DNA of 64,000 bases from Fusobacterium gastrosuis (GCF_900095285.1 NZ_LT607734.1:1752689-1816688), one strand, 5' to 3'. Shown: positions 25,664 through 36,893, numbered from the stretch's first letter. Notes: generated by a model not told the origin, from the sequence alone. A program made the numbers and translations.

Positions 25664-28330
25664 TTATAGCTCTATAATTCTTTCAGCCATTTCTCTGAAT
25701 GTATCATCATGCGTAACAATTATACTTTGCTCTAAATTATTTAGAAGTTCACCCATATATTCAGCAAGCAATTTTTTTCTTTCAGTATCTAAATTATTAG
25801 TTGGTTCGTCTAAAATCATGAATTTAGAATCACTAAATTTCTCTGTCATTGCCTGTCTTAATGCAATAGCAACCGATACTTGTTCTCCACCTGATAAATG
25901 TTCAAAAGCTATATTTTTATTTTCTCCAACCAAAAAAACTGCATACTTATTTGAATCCTCATTTGTCCATAAAATTTGCTCTGTCCTAGCTGTAATTTTA
26001 TTGAAATTTACACTTGCTTTTACACTTATACTTTCAAGCATATATTTGGACATTTGAGTTCCCATACTTTTTAAATTATTTCTAATTTTTTTAGTTTTTT
26101 CTAATTTTTCTTTTATTTTATCACTTTCATATCTCAGTTTTTTTACTTTTTCTTTTTCACTTTTCAATTTTTCTAAATCTTGATTTAAAAAATTAAGCCT
26201 TTCCGAATTTATCCCAATACTCCCTGTTAATTCTAAGATTTTTAAATTTATTTCTTCTGATTCTTCTTTTAAATTTTTAATATTTATATCTTTTAATTTT
26301 TCTTCTATTTCAGTCTTTAAAATTAAAATATTCTTTTTTTCTTCTCTATTAAAATGAATATTTTTAATTTCTTCTTGTATTAAATTTAATTTTTCTTCTA
26401 AAGAACTAGAATCAGTTAAATTTTCAAGATAAATTTTGTATGAAATTTGCTTTTCTTTTTGCTCACTTTCTAAATTTTCAATTTTTTTCTTCATTCTTTC
26501 TAATTCAAAACTTGTTTCTTCACTTATTTCAGAAAAATTTCTATTGTGTTGTTCTTGTTTTCTTTCAATCTCTTTTTCCAAACTTGTAATTAAATTTTGA
26601 TATTCATCAATATTTTTTATAGTACTATTTAACTCAGCTCTTTTCTCTTCTAGTTTTAGTTTGTCCTGTTCTTCTTTTAAAATATCAGCTTTTCCTTTTA
26701 TCTCTTTACTTGTTTTATACTCTGTCATATCAAAAGTTTGAGTTTTTAGATTTAACAAATTAGTAATTTTTAAAAGTTCTTTTTCTAAATTACTATATTT
26801 TGCAAGATTTTCAAGTAAAATATATTCTCCAGAGATCTCACCCTCAAGTTTTAAAATATTATTTTTTAGCTTTTCTTGATTTTGTTCTTCCTCATTAATC
26901 TTTTTTAAAAAATAATCACTAATATTTTTATCTTTTACATTTTCACATTCTTCTTTTAGAATTGGACAAATTTTTTCAGAAAGTTTTTCTTGAGCTTCTT
27001 TTAATGTACTAATACTTGCCTTTGTAATAGATATCTCTCTATTTTTTTCACTAAGCTCTTCTTTTGCTTTTTTTATATTTTCAAGCTTAAATAAAATATT
27101 TTTTTTATCCAAACTTTTTATTTCTTTTTCTATCTCTTCTAACTTATTTTTTAAACTCTCAATTTCTCTCAATTCATCAAAAAGTTCTCTTAATTCTTTT
27201 CCATCTTTTTCTATTTGAAAATATTTTTTCTCTATTTCTTTTAACAAAACTTCTAAATCTTTCTTTTCTTGGAAAAATTTATTTAATTTTTCTTTCGATT
27301 CTTCAATATTTCTTTTATTTTGATTAATTTCCCAAGCTAATTTTTCATTTTCTTTTTTTAACAGAATATTTTTCTCTTCTTTAGAAGTTAATATTTTAAA
27401 CTCTTCTTTAAAAACTTCTAACTCTTTTGAAAGTTCTAAATATTTATTATACCCTTCTTCATTTTCAATAATTAATTTTTTAGAAAACTTAGCTTTTTTC
27501 CCAATTTTTAAATCTCTCTTTAAATTTTCTTTCTCCTTAATTATCTTTTTGGTGAATTCAAAAATTTCTTTTTCTAATCTTCTATATTCTCTTTCATTTT
27601 CTTCAAAATTTCTTATTTCAATATCTAATTTTAATTTTTTATTCTCTTCACTTTTTAAATTTTTTTCAAGTCCAGCTTTTTCAGTACTTACATTTTTTAT
27701 TTCTCTAAAAATTTCTTCTTCATTTTTCATATTTTCAGAAATCGTTTTTTGTTCAACTTCCTTTTCTCTTTTTTCAAATTCATATTTTTTTTCAATATCC
27801 AGAAAAAAATCCTTATCCATATTTGAATAAATTTCTGTTCCAAAAATCTTGTTAAATACCTTTTCTCTTTCAGCTGCCTTTTCCTTAAAAATATTTATAA
27901 ATTCATTTTGTTTTGCAACTATAATATTTTCAAATATATCTGTATAATCTTTTTTTAAACCACAAAGTCTATTTAACTTTTCTCTAACATCATTTTTATT
28001 TTTATATTCCTCTTCAGTTTGTAAATCTTTCAAGATAATCGAACTTGTCTTCTTGTTATAATTTGCTTTTACTAAGTAATCTCTTCCGTCAAAAGCTGTA
28101 AATTCTATTTCAATTTTTGCTGAATTCTCTCCATACTTTATAAACTCTTTTCCGTCTTTTTTATTTCCAGTCCTATCTTTTATATCAAATAGCACTCTTC
28201 CAATGGCTTCTAAAATAGAAGTTTTCCCACTTCCATTTATTCCTAAAATTAAATTTATTCCTTTTGATAACTCAACTGATTTATTTTCATGAGAACGATA
28301 ATTTTCTAAATTTATTTTTTTTATTATCAT
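25664..28330 (-). CDS. sbcC: Exonuclease SbcC, Rad50-like ATPase
   Basis: The protein of 888 residues has a Walker A (LILGINGSGKTSILEA) near residue 30. It then has a very long charged coiled coil with a central CPILKEEC zinc-hook-like Cys pair, and C-terminal LSGGEQVSVAIALR signature, Walker B FMILDEPTNNLD and D-loop. With SbcD it trims DNA hairpins and ends. I start it at 28330, where GGGAGG lies upstream and the ATG overlaps the TGA of sbcD (ATGA). Confidence 0.93.
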   Translation of the reverse strand: MIIKKINLENYRSHENKSVELSKGINLILGINGSGKTSILEAIGRVLFDIKDRTGNKKDGKEFIKYGENSAKIEIEFTAFDGRDYLVKANYNKKTSSIILKDLQTEEEYKNKNDVREKLNRLCGLKKDYTDIFENIIVAKQNEFINIFKEKAAEREKVFNKIFGTEIYSNMDKDFFLDIEKKYEFEKREKEVEQKTISENMKNEEEIFREIKNVSTEKAGLEKNLKSEENKKLKLDIEIRNFEENEREYRRLEKEIFEFTKKIIKEKENLKRDLKIGKKAKFSKKLIIENEEGYNKYLELSKELEVFKEEFKILTSKEEKNILLKKENEKLAWEINQNKRNIEESKEKLNKFFQEKKDLEVLLKEIEKKYFQIEKDGKELRELFDELREIESLKNKLEEIEKEIKSLDKKNILFKLENIKKAKEELSEKNREISITKASISTLKEAQEKLSEKICPILKEECENVKDKNISDYFLKKINEEEQNQEKLKNNILKLEGEISGEYILLENLAKYSNLEKELLKITNLLNLKTQTFDMTEYKTSKEIKGKADILKEEQDKLKLEEKRAELNSTIKNIDEYQNLITSLEKEIERKQEQHNRNFSEISEETSFELERMKKKIENLESEQKEKQISYKIYLENLTDSSSLEEKLNLIQEEIKNIHFNREEKKNILILKTEIEEKLKDINIKNLKEESEEINLKILELTGSIGINSERLNFLNQDLEKLKSEKEKVKKLRYESDKIKEKLEKTKKIRNNLKSMGTQMSKYMLESISVKASVNFNKITARTEQILWTNEDSNKYAVFLVGENKNIAFEHLSGGEQVSVAIALRQAMTEKFSDSKFMILDEPTNNLDTERKKLLAEYMGELLNNLEQSIIVTHDDTFREMAERIIEL

Positions 28331-29505
28331 TTTTCGTCCTCCCATTCAATAAAATCTTCTTCTAAAACTTTATCGAAAAGTTTCATAAAATCATCTTTTT
28401 GAGAATTTTCATATAAACTCTTTAAAGTTTCAAAATTTGTAGCTAGTATATTATCATCTTTTAATACACCCCAGGATTTTATTAGCATTTTTTCAAATTC
28501 ACTTTTATTTAAACTCTCTGATTCTTCTAAATTTGTAGTTAAATTAAAAGTATTCTTTATATTGAAATATGTTTTTAAAGCCCCTTTTTCTAAGGCAATA
28601 TTCTCTAATCTGTCACTATTTATATAACTATTTTTAGCATTTTTTATAGGGACAATTAAAAGTTCTTCTCCAGTCATTTCAATATTTTCAAGAAATTTTT
28701 CAAATTCTTTTTCTATGTCTTCTTTAAATTCAAAAGTTGGAGTTTTTATTCTTTTTCTATGCTCAACTTCTATAAATTCAAAAGTTCTTGTATCTGTATC
28801 AAAATATATAGCTCCCTTTTTATCAGATTTTTCATTTGCTACATTTGAAAATTCTAATGATCCTGAAATAAAAAAATATGGTTTTTCTTTAGGATAAGTT
28901 GTAAAAGAATGTATATGTCCAGCTGCCATATAAATAACTTTATCTTTAAATAAATCTATAATTTTTGTAGAAACAAGCCCTGGTAATGTGTCAGATCCTG
29001 AGATTCCTGTATGAACTATAACAATATTTTTTTCATTTTCATTTATTTTTTCAGATAATTCTTCAAGAACTTTATTTACCATAAAACCCGGATATCCCAC
29101 AGCGTAAAAGTTTATGTCATCTATTTTAAAATAATTAAGTTTTTCAAATTCTTTTTTATATGAGTATACTTCTAAATATCCCTTTGTTTTTAAATATTCA
29201 AGCCATGAATCTTCTTTTGAGCTAATTATGTCATGATTTCCTTCTATGGCAATGATTTTCATATCTTTTTTTAATTGTTTTAACTTTCTTAACAGATTTT
29301 CTGTTTTTTCTAAAATATTTGCATTGATTTCCTTTTTGTCAAAAATATCTCCAGATATAATAAAAACATCTACTTCTAAGTTAGTTATTTTATTTATTAA
29401 ATCATCAAAAGCTCTAAAAAAATCCTCAAATCTTATATCTGAATATTTTTTTGTTCCACTGGGTCTTTTCCCTAAATGTAAATCAGAACAATGAATTATT
29501 TTCAT
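28327..29505 (-). CDS. sbcD: Exonuclease SbcD, Mre11-like nuclease
   Basis: The protein of 392 residues starts MKIIHCSDLHLGKRPSG and has the metallophosphoesterase motifs DLHLG, ISGDIFD, AIEGNHDI and AAGHIHSF. It is the nuclease partner of SbcC in DNA end processing. I start it at the ATG at 29505 (with GGAG nine bases before), not at upstream in-frame ATGs. It overlaps the end of the helicase gene by 23 bp. Confidence 0.93.
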   Translation of the reverse strand: MKIIHCSDLHLGKRPSGTKKYSDIRFEDFFRAFDDLINKITNLEVDVFIISGDIFDKKEINANILEKTENLLRKLKQLKKDMKIIAIEGNHDIISSKEDSWLEYLKTKGYLEVYSYKKEFEKLNYFKIDDINFYAVGYPGFMVNKVLEELSEKINENEKNIVIVHTGISGSDTLPGLVSTKIIDLFKDKVIYMAAGHIHSFTTYPKEKPYFFISGSLEFSNVANEKSDKKGAIYFDTDTRTFEFIEVEHRKRIKTPTFEFKEDIEKEFEKFLENIEMTGEELLIVPIKNAKNSYINSDRLENIALEKGALKTYFNIKNTFNLTTNLEESESLNKSEFEKMLIKSWGVLKDDNILATNFETLKSLYENSQKDDFMKLFDKVLEEDFIEWEDEK

Positions 29506-32242
29506 AATTTTTTTCTCCATAACAGTAATATTTAAACTCACAAGTAACGCAAGTATTCTCATTAAATTCTTGCTTATAAAATTTCTGTTCCAAAATATTT
29601 GTAGCTATTTCTTTTATTTTTAAATAATCTCTTTCTATATTCTCTTCTAAAATCTCTATTTCTTTTTTTTCATTATCTTCTAGATAATACAGATATGTTT
29701 TTATTCTTTTGTCTGGATATTTTTTTTGTAATAGTAACTTATACAAAGATAACTGTTCTCTATATATTTCATTCAATTCATTTTTTTTATTATTTTTACC
29801 TGTTTTAAAATCTATAAGCTCTAAATAATCCCCTCTACTTAGTATTAAATCTATCTGCCCATAAAGTATGTAATTATCTTCAACTTTATATTCTGAAGCC
29901 TCTATTTTATATAAATATTGGAAATTTTCTTTTTCTTTCTCTATATAATTTGTCACTAAGTAAATTATCTTATTAAAATTTTCATCTAAACTTATTTTTC
30001 TAAATTTATATATTTTTTCAACTATTTTTTCAATATATTCTATTGAAAAATCTCTAGTTGGATCTTCCATAAGCCGTTTATTTATATATTCTATTGCCTT
30101 ATGAACTATAATTCCTATATTCAAAAACAATTTTTCAAAACTTTGAAACTTATCTTCTCTTATAAATTTATATTTTTGTGGACAAAATTTATATAGTGCA
30201 AAATCTGTTGTAAAAGATAAGATTTTCTTTTCTTTTTTCTCATTTATTTTATCAAGATATAAATTCTCAAAATTAAAACTTATGCTATTTATCCCAGGAA
30301 CTGAATAAAAGAATGATTTAAAATTTTCTGAAAGACTCTTTGTATCTGAGCTTAAAACTAAAAGATTTTTTGCTCTTGAAAAAGCAACATAAAATTTTCT
30401 GTAAAAATCAAAATATTCTTTATCAATTTCACTTATTTCTGTGTTATTATTTAAAAGCCTATCAATACTTGTAATTCTTGAAGATATATTATGAATCTGA
30501 GGTTTTGAATACAAAGAAAAGACTATTATTACCGGAAATTCCAAACCTTTTGATTGATGTATAGTCAAAAATGGAATACAGTTATCAGGATAATCTTCTT
30601 CGTCAGCTATATCATCCACTCTTGATTTTTTTATAATGGATATATAAGTTGTAAAAAAGAATATAGCTACAGCAAAATTAGTTTCTTTATTAATTTTTTT
30701 ATAAAATACATATTTTTGAAAATTTTTCAGTAATTTACTTAAAAGTGATAAATTGTACTTTGCTCTTGAATTAATTGAATCTTCTATCTCAAAAATATTT
30801 TTATAATATTGAAATTGAAATAGCTCGTACAATAAATCATTCAATGAATCAATATTTATTTCATCTGATTTATCTATTTTATTTTTTATCCACTCAAAAA
30901 GTTGTAAATCTTTCTTTATTTCTAATCTTGCAATAGTTAAACAATCTTTTAAATAATTATCATTTATAGAAATATATTTTTTAAAACAAGCTAAAATTAA
31001 TCCGAATGTCAGCTTAATTTCATACATTTCAAAAAAAACTTTTGTTCTTGGAGAAAATACATTGATTCCTTCTTTATTCAATAAATTTTCTAATTTTTTG
31101 GCTGTTATATCTTTAAAATTTGAAAATAATACTGCCACTTGATTATAATTTGTAATTTTATTACTAGCTTTCAATTTTTTTATAAAAGTAACTGTATTTC
31201 TAATATTTTCATCTATTGAACTTCCAGAAATATGTATGACATTGGAATTCAAAACATCTTCAGTTCTTGCAGATACTATATTTTTTTCAAATTTATTTCC
31301 TTTCCAATCTATACAATTTATCCATTTATTATTGAATTCAACGATGTCATTTACTGATCTATAATTCTTATTCAAAATTATTATTTTACATTCATTTTGG
31401 AAATGTTTAGGAAAATTTAAAATATTTTCTGTGGTTGCACCTCTAAATCTGTATATCGATTGATCTTCATCTCCAACTACACAGATATTTTTCTTCAATT
31501 TTGACAATAAAAATACTATTTTTTCTTGTATCCTGTTACTATCTTGATATTCGTCTATCATTAAAAAATCTATTTTTTCATTCAATTTTCTTAAAAGTTC
31601 TATGTTTTTCAAAAGCATATTGTAAAATTCAATCTGCAAATATGAAAAATCTATTTGATTGGCTTCAAAAAGTTGATTTTCATACAGACTATAAGCTTCT
31701 TTTAGAAAAGTTATATATTTGTCTGAAGTTCTTATTTCTTTTATTTTGATAGCATTTTCATTTAAGTCATTTATTTTATTTCTAAGATAACCACTTATTT
31801 CCCAATCACCACTAAAAGATAAATTTTTAAAAAATTCATCATATCCTTCTATTTTTTTATACTCTTTAAGCCTTGAGTAAATAAAAAAACGCTGTTCATA
31901 ATCACTGGTCATAAGCTCAAATCCATCAAAAAAATTAGAGTATTCAATGTTCTCTTCAATCAATCTAAGCCATATAGAATGCATAGTCCCTATATACATT
32001 TCGCTTATATCTATGTTTACATCTAATTCCTCTAATTTTTCATTTATTCTTTGTTCTAATTCCCTTGCTGCTTTATTTGTAAAAGTTGTAAGCACAATTT
32101 TAGCAGCATTTGTTTTTTCATTCACTAAAATATTTACAACTCTTTCAACAAGGGTTTTTGTTTTTCCAGTTCCAGGACCTGCAATTACAAGTACAGGTCC
32201 TTTAATATTATTTACAGCTTCTATTTGTTTTTCATTTAGCAC
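29483..32242 (-). CDS. UvrD/AddA-like helicase fused to a PD-(D/E)XK nuclease with Fe-S cysteines
   Basis: The 919-residue protein is a superfamily 1 helicase with motifs GPGTGKT (near 23), MIDEYQDSN, GDEDQSIYRFRGA and TIHQSKGLEFPVII. A C-terminal nuclease domain has the GQIDLIL and ELIDFKTGKNN motifs and QLSLYK. Four Cys (one in KFCPQKY, three in CVTCEFKYYC) match the 4Fe-4S staple of AddB, DNA2 and Cas4-type nucleases. It resembles a single-chain end-resection enzyme, and its neighbour is sbcDC. Whether it replaces AddAB here is inference, since no addA or addB is visible. Confidence 0.88.
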   Translation of the reverse strand: MLNEKQIEAVNNIKGPVLVIAGPGTGKTKTLVERVVNILVNEKTNAAKIVLTTFTNKAARELEQRINEKLEELDVNIDISEMYIGTMHSIWLRLIEENIEYSNFFDGFELMTSDYEQRFFIYSRLKEYKKIEGYDEFFKNLSFSGDWEISGYLRNKINDLNENAIKIKEIRTSDKYITFLKEAYSLYENQLFEANQIDFSYLQIEFYNMLLKNIELLRKLNEKIDFLMIDEYQDSNRIQEKIVFLLSKLKKNICVVGDEDQSIYRFRGATTENILNFPKHFQNECKIIILNKNYRSVNDIVEFNNKWINCIDWKGNKFEKNIVSARTEDVLNSNVIHISGSSIDENIRNTVTFIKKLKASNKITNYNQVAVLFSNFKDITAKKLENLLNKEGINVFSPRTKVFFEMYEIKLTFGLILACFKKYISINDNYLKDCLTIARLEIKKDLQLFEWIKNKIDKSDEINIDSLNDLLYELFQFQYYKNIFEIEDSINSRAKYNLSLLSKLLKNFQKYVFYKKINKETNFAVAIFFFTTYISIIKKSRVDDIADEEDYPDNCIPFLTIHQSKGLEFPVIIVFSLYSKPQIHNISSRITSIDRLLNNNTEISEIDKEYFDFYRKFYVAFSRAKNLLVLSSDTKSLSENFKSFFYSVPGINSISFNFENLYLDKINEKKEKKILSFTTDFALYKFCPQKYKFIREDKFQSFEKLFLNIGIIVHKAIEYINKRLMEDPTRDFSIEYIEKIVEKIYKFRKISLDENFNKIIYLVTNYIEKEKENFQYLYKIEASEYKVEDNYILYGQIDLILSRGDYLELIDFKTGKNNKKNELNEIYREQLSLYKLLLQKKYPDKRIKTYLYYLEDNEKKEIEILEENIERDYLKIKEIATNILEQKFYKQEFNENTCVTCEFKYYCYGEKNYENNSLF

Positions 32243-32243
32243 C

Positions 32244-34385
32244 TTAGTCTCCTAAAAGTCTATCAAATAATCCATCATCACTACCTTCAACAGTTTCTTC
32301 AGAGTTTGTATTGATAGTAGAATTTTCTGAACCATAGTTCGTCATTCCTGCTTGCATATCTAAGTTGAATATACTAGCTATACCTTTTTGGTATTTATCA
32401 GAACTTTCCACTTGCATTCTACCTTTTGGAACTATAACTTGCTTTCCTGTTTCACTACTTAGCAAACCTGAATACATATCTATATTTTGTTTATATAAGT
32501 CACCAGTTTCTAAATGGTTTTCTAAAAATTCAAACTTCCCTGGCACATATAAATTTTCTTTTATTAATCTTTGATAATATCTAGCCCATAATGGTGCAAC
32601 TATACTTCCACCTGTAATTTTTCCTAATATAGGTTTATTATCATCTCTTCCAATATACGCAACTGTTACATACTCAGGCGTTATTCCACTATAAAATACC
32701 GTTCTATTTTCATTCGTTGTTCCTGTTTTTCCACCTTGTTCAATTGGAAGCCCATTTCTATCATAAACTCTTGCTCTCGAACCTGTTCCGTTACTAACAA
32801 CTGTCTTTAACATTGCAGTTATAACACTAGCATCCAAGCTATCATATATTCTTTCTTTCTTTGGTTCAGCAATATATATTAACACATCTTGTGTATCTCT
32901 AACTTCTCTTATCAGAGTTGGTTCTATCATATAGCCCCCATTTACAAAAACTGAAAAATCAATTGCCAAATTTAATGGAGTCCCTGTCACCGAACCTAAA
33001 GCTGCTGTTAAATCTTTTATTTCACCTGATAATTTCAAATGAGAAGCTTCCTCTGCGAATTCTTTCACTCCTATTTTATCCAATAATTTTATAACAGGAA
33101 TATTCAAAGATAAGTTTAATGAATTTGCAAGTGTTGAATTCCCTGAATAATTTCCATCATAATTTTTAGGTGCCCATTTTCCATATGAAATAAACTCATC
33201 TACAACTACTGAATATGGAGTGAAACCTTCCTTCATAGCTGAAAGATAAATAAATGGTTTAAAAGATGACCCATATTGTCTTTGAGCCATAAGTGCCCTA
33301 TTAAAATTTTTTGCTTTAAATTTTTTCCCACCTATGATTGAAATAATTCCACCTGTATGAGGATCTACTGTCACCATTGCTCCATCTAAATTAGAGTTTT
33401 TTAAATACTCATAGCTATCAAATACTTCTTTAGCAACTCTTTGATAATCTAAATCTAAAGTAGTATAAATTTTTAAACCACCTTTATATATTTCGTCATC
33501 AGAGTAAATATCTTGTAAAAATTCCTCTACAAGAGCAGTAAATTCTGGATTTTTATAGAATTTTCTATTTCTTTTTGCATAAACTACTGTCAAGTTTTCA
33601 TTAGAACTTAATTTTTGCCCTTCTTCTTCTACTACAAACTTATGTTTTAAAGCTTTTTCATATTCTTCTTTTGTAATATGACCGTCATCAAGCATTTCTT
33701 TTAATATAACTTTTTGCCTTGAAAGAGCATTTTCTAAATTTTTTACAGGATCGTATTTTGAAGGTCTATTTGGAATTCCTGCAAGCATTGCAGCTTCTGC
33801 AAGATTAATATCTTTTATATCCTTTTGAAAAAATTGCTTTGCAGCAGTTTTGACCCCATATGAACCTGAGCCAAAATATATTTCATTCATATATTTTTCT
33901 AAAATTTCATCTTTTGTATAAGTTCTTTCCATCTCGAAAGTTAAAATTGCTTCCTTTATTTTCCTTGATAACTTTCTTTCTGAACTTAAAAATGCATTTT
34001 TTGCAAGTTGTTGTGTAATTGAACTTCCACCTTGTGAAGCCTTTCCTTTTCTTATATTTGTTATAATAGCTCTTATTAGTCCTTTGAAATGAATTCCATT
34101 ATGGGAATAAAACTTTTTATCCTCAATAGCTATAAAAGCATTTTTCAAATACTCTGGAATTTCATCAATAGTAGCTAAATCTCTAGCTTCCGTATATAAG
34201 ATATCTATTTCTTTATTATTTCGATCGTAAATTGTGCTTGGAGCGGCAGGTGTATAATCTTCTACAAGTTGCTGTATATTTGGTATCTCAAGCCTATATT
34301 TAACCACTATACCAAATACTACTATTCCCATAATAATTCCTAATGCTACTAATATTTTTAAGATAAATAAAAATATTTTTTTCAT
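32244..34385 (-). CDS. Penicillin-binding protein 1A (bifunctional)
   Basis: The 713-residue protein has an N-terminal membrane anchor, then a transglycosylase domain (EDKKFYSHNGIHFKG, KASQGGSSITQQLAKN, KEAILTFEMERTY). The transpeptidase domain follows, with RQYGSSFKPFIY (SxxK Ser), SLNLSLN and GKTGTTNENRTVFY. It polymerises and crosslinks peptidoglycan at the outer face of the inner membrane. The stop is one base from the start of the helicase gene downstream, indicating one operon. Confidence 0.95.
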   Translation of the reverse strand: MKKIFLFILKILVALGIIMGIVVFGIVVKYRLEIPNIQQLVEDYTPAAPSTIYDRNNKEIDILYTEARDLATIDEIPEYLKNAFIAIEDKKFYSHNGIHFKGLIRAIITNIRKGKASQGGSSITQQLAKNAFLSSERKLSRKIKEAILTFEMERTYTKDEILEKYMNEIYFGSGSYGVKTAAKQFFQKDIKDINLAEAAMLAGIPNRPSKYDPVKNLENALSRQKVILKEMLDDGHITKEEYEKALKHKFVVEEEGQKLSSNENLTVVYAKRNRKFYKNPEFTALVEEFLQDIYSDDEIYKGGLKIYTTLDLDYQRVAKEVFDSYEYLKNSNLDGAMVTVDPHTGGIISIIGGKKFKAKNFNRALMAQRQYGSSFKPFIYLSAMKEGFTPYSVVVDEFISYGKWAPKNYDGNYSGNSTLANSLNLSLNIPVIKLLDKIGVKEFAEEASHLKLSGEIKDLTAALGSVTGTPLNLAIDFSVFVNGGYMIEPTLIREVRDTQDVLIYIAEPKKERIYDSLDASVITAMLKTVVSNGTGSRARVYDRNGLPIEQGGKTGTTNENRTVFYSGITPEYVTVAYIGRDDNKPILGKITGGSIVAPLWARYYQRLIKENLYVPGKFEFLENHLETGDLYKQNIDMYSGLLSSETGKQVIVPKGRMQVESSDKYQKGIASIFNLDMQAGMTNYGSENSTINTNSEETVEGSDDGLFDRLLGD

Positions 34386-34386
34386 A

Positions 34387-35478
34387 CTATTTTATTATCT
34401 CCTTTTTTGTATTTTGTCTAAGCTGTCCACAAGCTCCATCAATATCACTGCCTTTTTCTTTCCTTAAAGTGGCATTAACCTTTCTATTATTTTTTAAATA
34501 TTTATAGAACTTTTCAATTTTTCTTTCACTAGGTCTTTTATGCTCAACATTAGGAACTTCATTGTATGGTATCAAATTAACTATATGATCAAACTGATGT
34601 ACAAAATCAGCAAGTGCATTGGCATCATTCTCAGAAATATTAAAATCATCAATTAGAATATACTCAAATGTTAATCTTCTCTTTGTTTGTTTCTGATATT
34701 CAACCAAGACAGCTGATAGGTCTTCTAAAGGAAAATTCTTATTTATTGGTATAATTTTATCTCTCTTTTCATTTATCGCACTATGCAAAGATACTGCTAA
34801 TTCTATTGGCAACTTTTCTAAAAGAATTCTTTCAATTCCTGAAACTATTCCGGATGTTGAAATTGTTATTCTCCTTTTTGAGATATTAATTCCACTTTCA
34901 TCACATAGAATACTTAAAGCTTTAGTTAAATTGCTAAGATTTAAAAGGGGCTCTCCCATTCCCATAAATACTATATTATTTATTTCTTCCTCTTTTTTTA
35001 AAAGTCTTCTCTCAATTGTATAAACTTGATTTATTATTTCACTCACTGATAAATTTCTCATATACCCATCTTGTCCAGTTGCACAAAAACTACACTTTAC
35101 AGGGCAGCCTACCTGTGATGATACACAAAGCGTGTTTCTTAATTCTCTGTTATTTGTATCTCTATGCCTTAAAAGTACAGTTTCTATTGTCCCTTTATCC
35201 TCAAGTTCAAATAAAAATTTTTCAGTTTTATCAATTTTTGAAACTTGATGTTTCAAAAGATTAAAAAATGGTATATATGTTTTTTCCTTTAATAAATTTC
35301 TATCTTTTAATGAAATATTAGTCATATCATCGAAATTTCTCACTATTTTTTTATGTAGCCATACAAATAATTCTTTTCCATAAAATTTTTTCATACCCAA
35401 AGATACAACTAAGTCTGTTAACTCTTCTTTAGTCAAGTCTAAAATATTTATTTTTTCACTTCTCATTTCTTTATTCAT
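34387..35478 (-). CDS. rlmN: 23S rRNA/tRNA adenine-2 methyltransferase RlmN
   Basis: The 363-residue radical SAM enzyme methylates A2503 of 23S rRNA and adenine 37 of some tRNAs. It has the FCATGQ-containing cluster motif [27 protein letters not shown], and a C-terminal [12 protein letters not shown] in which the Cys used in the ping-pong mechanism lies. GAGG lies six bases before the ATG. It sits just upstream of PBP1A, with two bases between stop and start. Confidence 0.93.
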   Translation of the reverse strand: MNKEMRSEKINILDLTKEELTDLVVSLGMKKFYGKELFVWLHKKIVRNFDDMTNISLKDRNLLKEKTYIPFFNLLKHQVSKIDKTEKFLFELEDKGTIETVLLRHRDTNNRELRNTLCVSSQVGCPVKCSFCATGQDGYMRNLSVSEIINQVYTIERRLLKKEEEINNIVFMGMGEPLLNLSNLTKALSILCDESGINISKRRITISTSGIVSGIERILLEKLPIELAVSLHSAINEKRDKIIPINKNFPLEDLSAVLVEYQKQTKRRLTFEYILIDDFNISENDANALADFVHQFDHIVNLIPYNEVPNVEHKRPSERKIEKFYKYLKNNRKVNATLRKEKGSDIDGACGQLRQNTKKEIIK

Positions 35479-35509
35479 TTAATTCCTCTTCCAATTATTT
35501 TATTTATTT

Positions 35510-36616
35510 TTAAGTATCTATTCCAGTTTTAATAATTTCGCACAATTCTTCTCTGTTATAAATTTTATCCAATTTTATATTAGCTTTTTTTAAACTTCCA
35601 CCACCTTTAATATCTGGTAACTTAGTTATTACTTTTTTTACTAATTTTTGGCAATCCACTGTATTTGATAAAATAGCATAGTTTTTTTCAAAGCCTGTAA
35701 CTAGTAAAAATCTATCCAAATCCACATATCTTCCTAAAATATCTGCGATATTTCTATCTTCATTATATACTATAATTTTTACTCCGTTATATTCTATATA
35801 ATTATTTTGAATTTCGGTTACGGCAATTTCAATGTATTTATTTAATAAACTTTTAAAATTTTGTTCAATTTTTTCTTTTTCTTTTAAAGATTTATCTAAC
35901 ATTTCTAAAATTTCATCTGTTTTGCAACTAAATATATTTGTCAGTGCTTTAGTTATGACATGCTTTTTATTATAATCTTCCCTAGCTCTATCACCAGCAA
36001 GAAAATAAAACCTTGTCCAACTTCCTTTTATATTTTCATGACCTATTATTTTAAAGACTTTGATATCTGATGTTTTAGAAACATGAAAACCAGCACACGC
36101 ACATATATCTACATCAGCAATTTTGATAAATCTTACATCTCCTTTAATTTTATCTTTTACTTGTTTTCTTAAATTTTCTAATTTATGTGCATCTTCATTA
36201 GAATAGATTAATTCTTCTAATACTATATCTTCATCAATTATTTTATTTACTTGATTTTCAAGCTCTGAAATCATTTCATATGTTATATCTTTACTATCCA
36301 AATCAACCGTTGTATACTCTTCAGCCATTCTAAATCCGACTGTATTTAGATTAAATATATTATATGCTAAAGCTGAAAAAATATGTTGTGCTGTATGTTG
36401 TTTAGAAATATCATTTCTTCGTTCATTATCAATTTGAAAATAATGCTCTCCATCTTCTATTTCTTTATCTAAAACAACATAATTTTCTCCTACTTCTACA
36501 ATATTGGCATCAAAAATTGTTCCTCTATCTCCTAGTTGTCCTCCTTTTCCGTCTACATAAAAAGGATTATTTTCTATTTCATATTTTAAGTCTAAAATTT
36601 TTTTAATTTTAATCAT
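35510..36616 (-). CDS. AlaX-type alanyl-tRNA editing protein with DHHA1 domain
   Basis: The protein of about 368 residues resembles the editing and C-terminal parts of alanyl-tRNA synthetase. It carries the zinc/editing motifs QHTAQHIFSA (HxxxH) and CACAGFH, then a DHHA1-like C-terminal region (GGGSLKKANIKL). Such AlaX proteins hydrolyse Ser- or Gly-tRNA(Ala). I start at the ATG at 36616, because the AAAGG lies eight bases before it and the upstream frame begins with GTG. It is the first gene of the long leftward cluster. Confidence 0.82.
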   Translation of the reverse strand: MIKIKKILDLKYEIENNPFYVDGKGGQLGDRGTIFDANIVEVGENYVVLDKEIEDGEHYFQIDNERRNDISKQHTAQHIFSALAYNIFNLNTVGFRMAEEYTTVDLDSKDITYEMISELENQVNKIIDEDIVLEELIYSNEDAHKLENLRKQVKDKIKGDVRFIKIADVDICACAGFHVSKTSDIKVFKIIGHENIKGSWTRFYFLAGDRAREDYNKKHVITKALTNIFSCKTDEILEMLDKSLKEKEKIEQNFKSLLNKYIEIAVTEIQNNYIEYNGVKIIVYNEDRNIADILGRYVDLDRFLLVTGFEKNYAILSNTVDCQKLVKKVITKLPDIKGGGSLKKANIKLDKIYNREELCEIIKTGIDT

Positions 36617-36893
36617 TTTAAACACCTTTTCATTTTTTAATTTATTTTATATTGTATCATTAAATTTAATAAAATTCTTAATTTTTTTAATTTTCTATAA
36701 ATTTTCATTATAGTTTTCATAATTCGTTATAGTTTGAATTAAAATTATTTGAATGATAATATTTTTACTTTCTTAGTAATGCTATTTCGATAAGTAATAT
36801 AAAATTTATATATAGATAAATTTATTCGTTTGTGATATTATTTATTTATTATTTTATAATTTTTTTAGTGCAAGGAAAGGGAAAGGCAATGAT

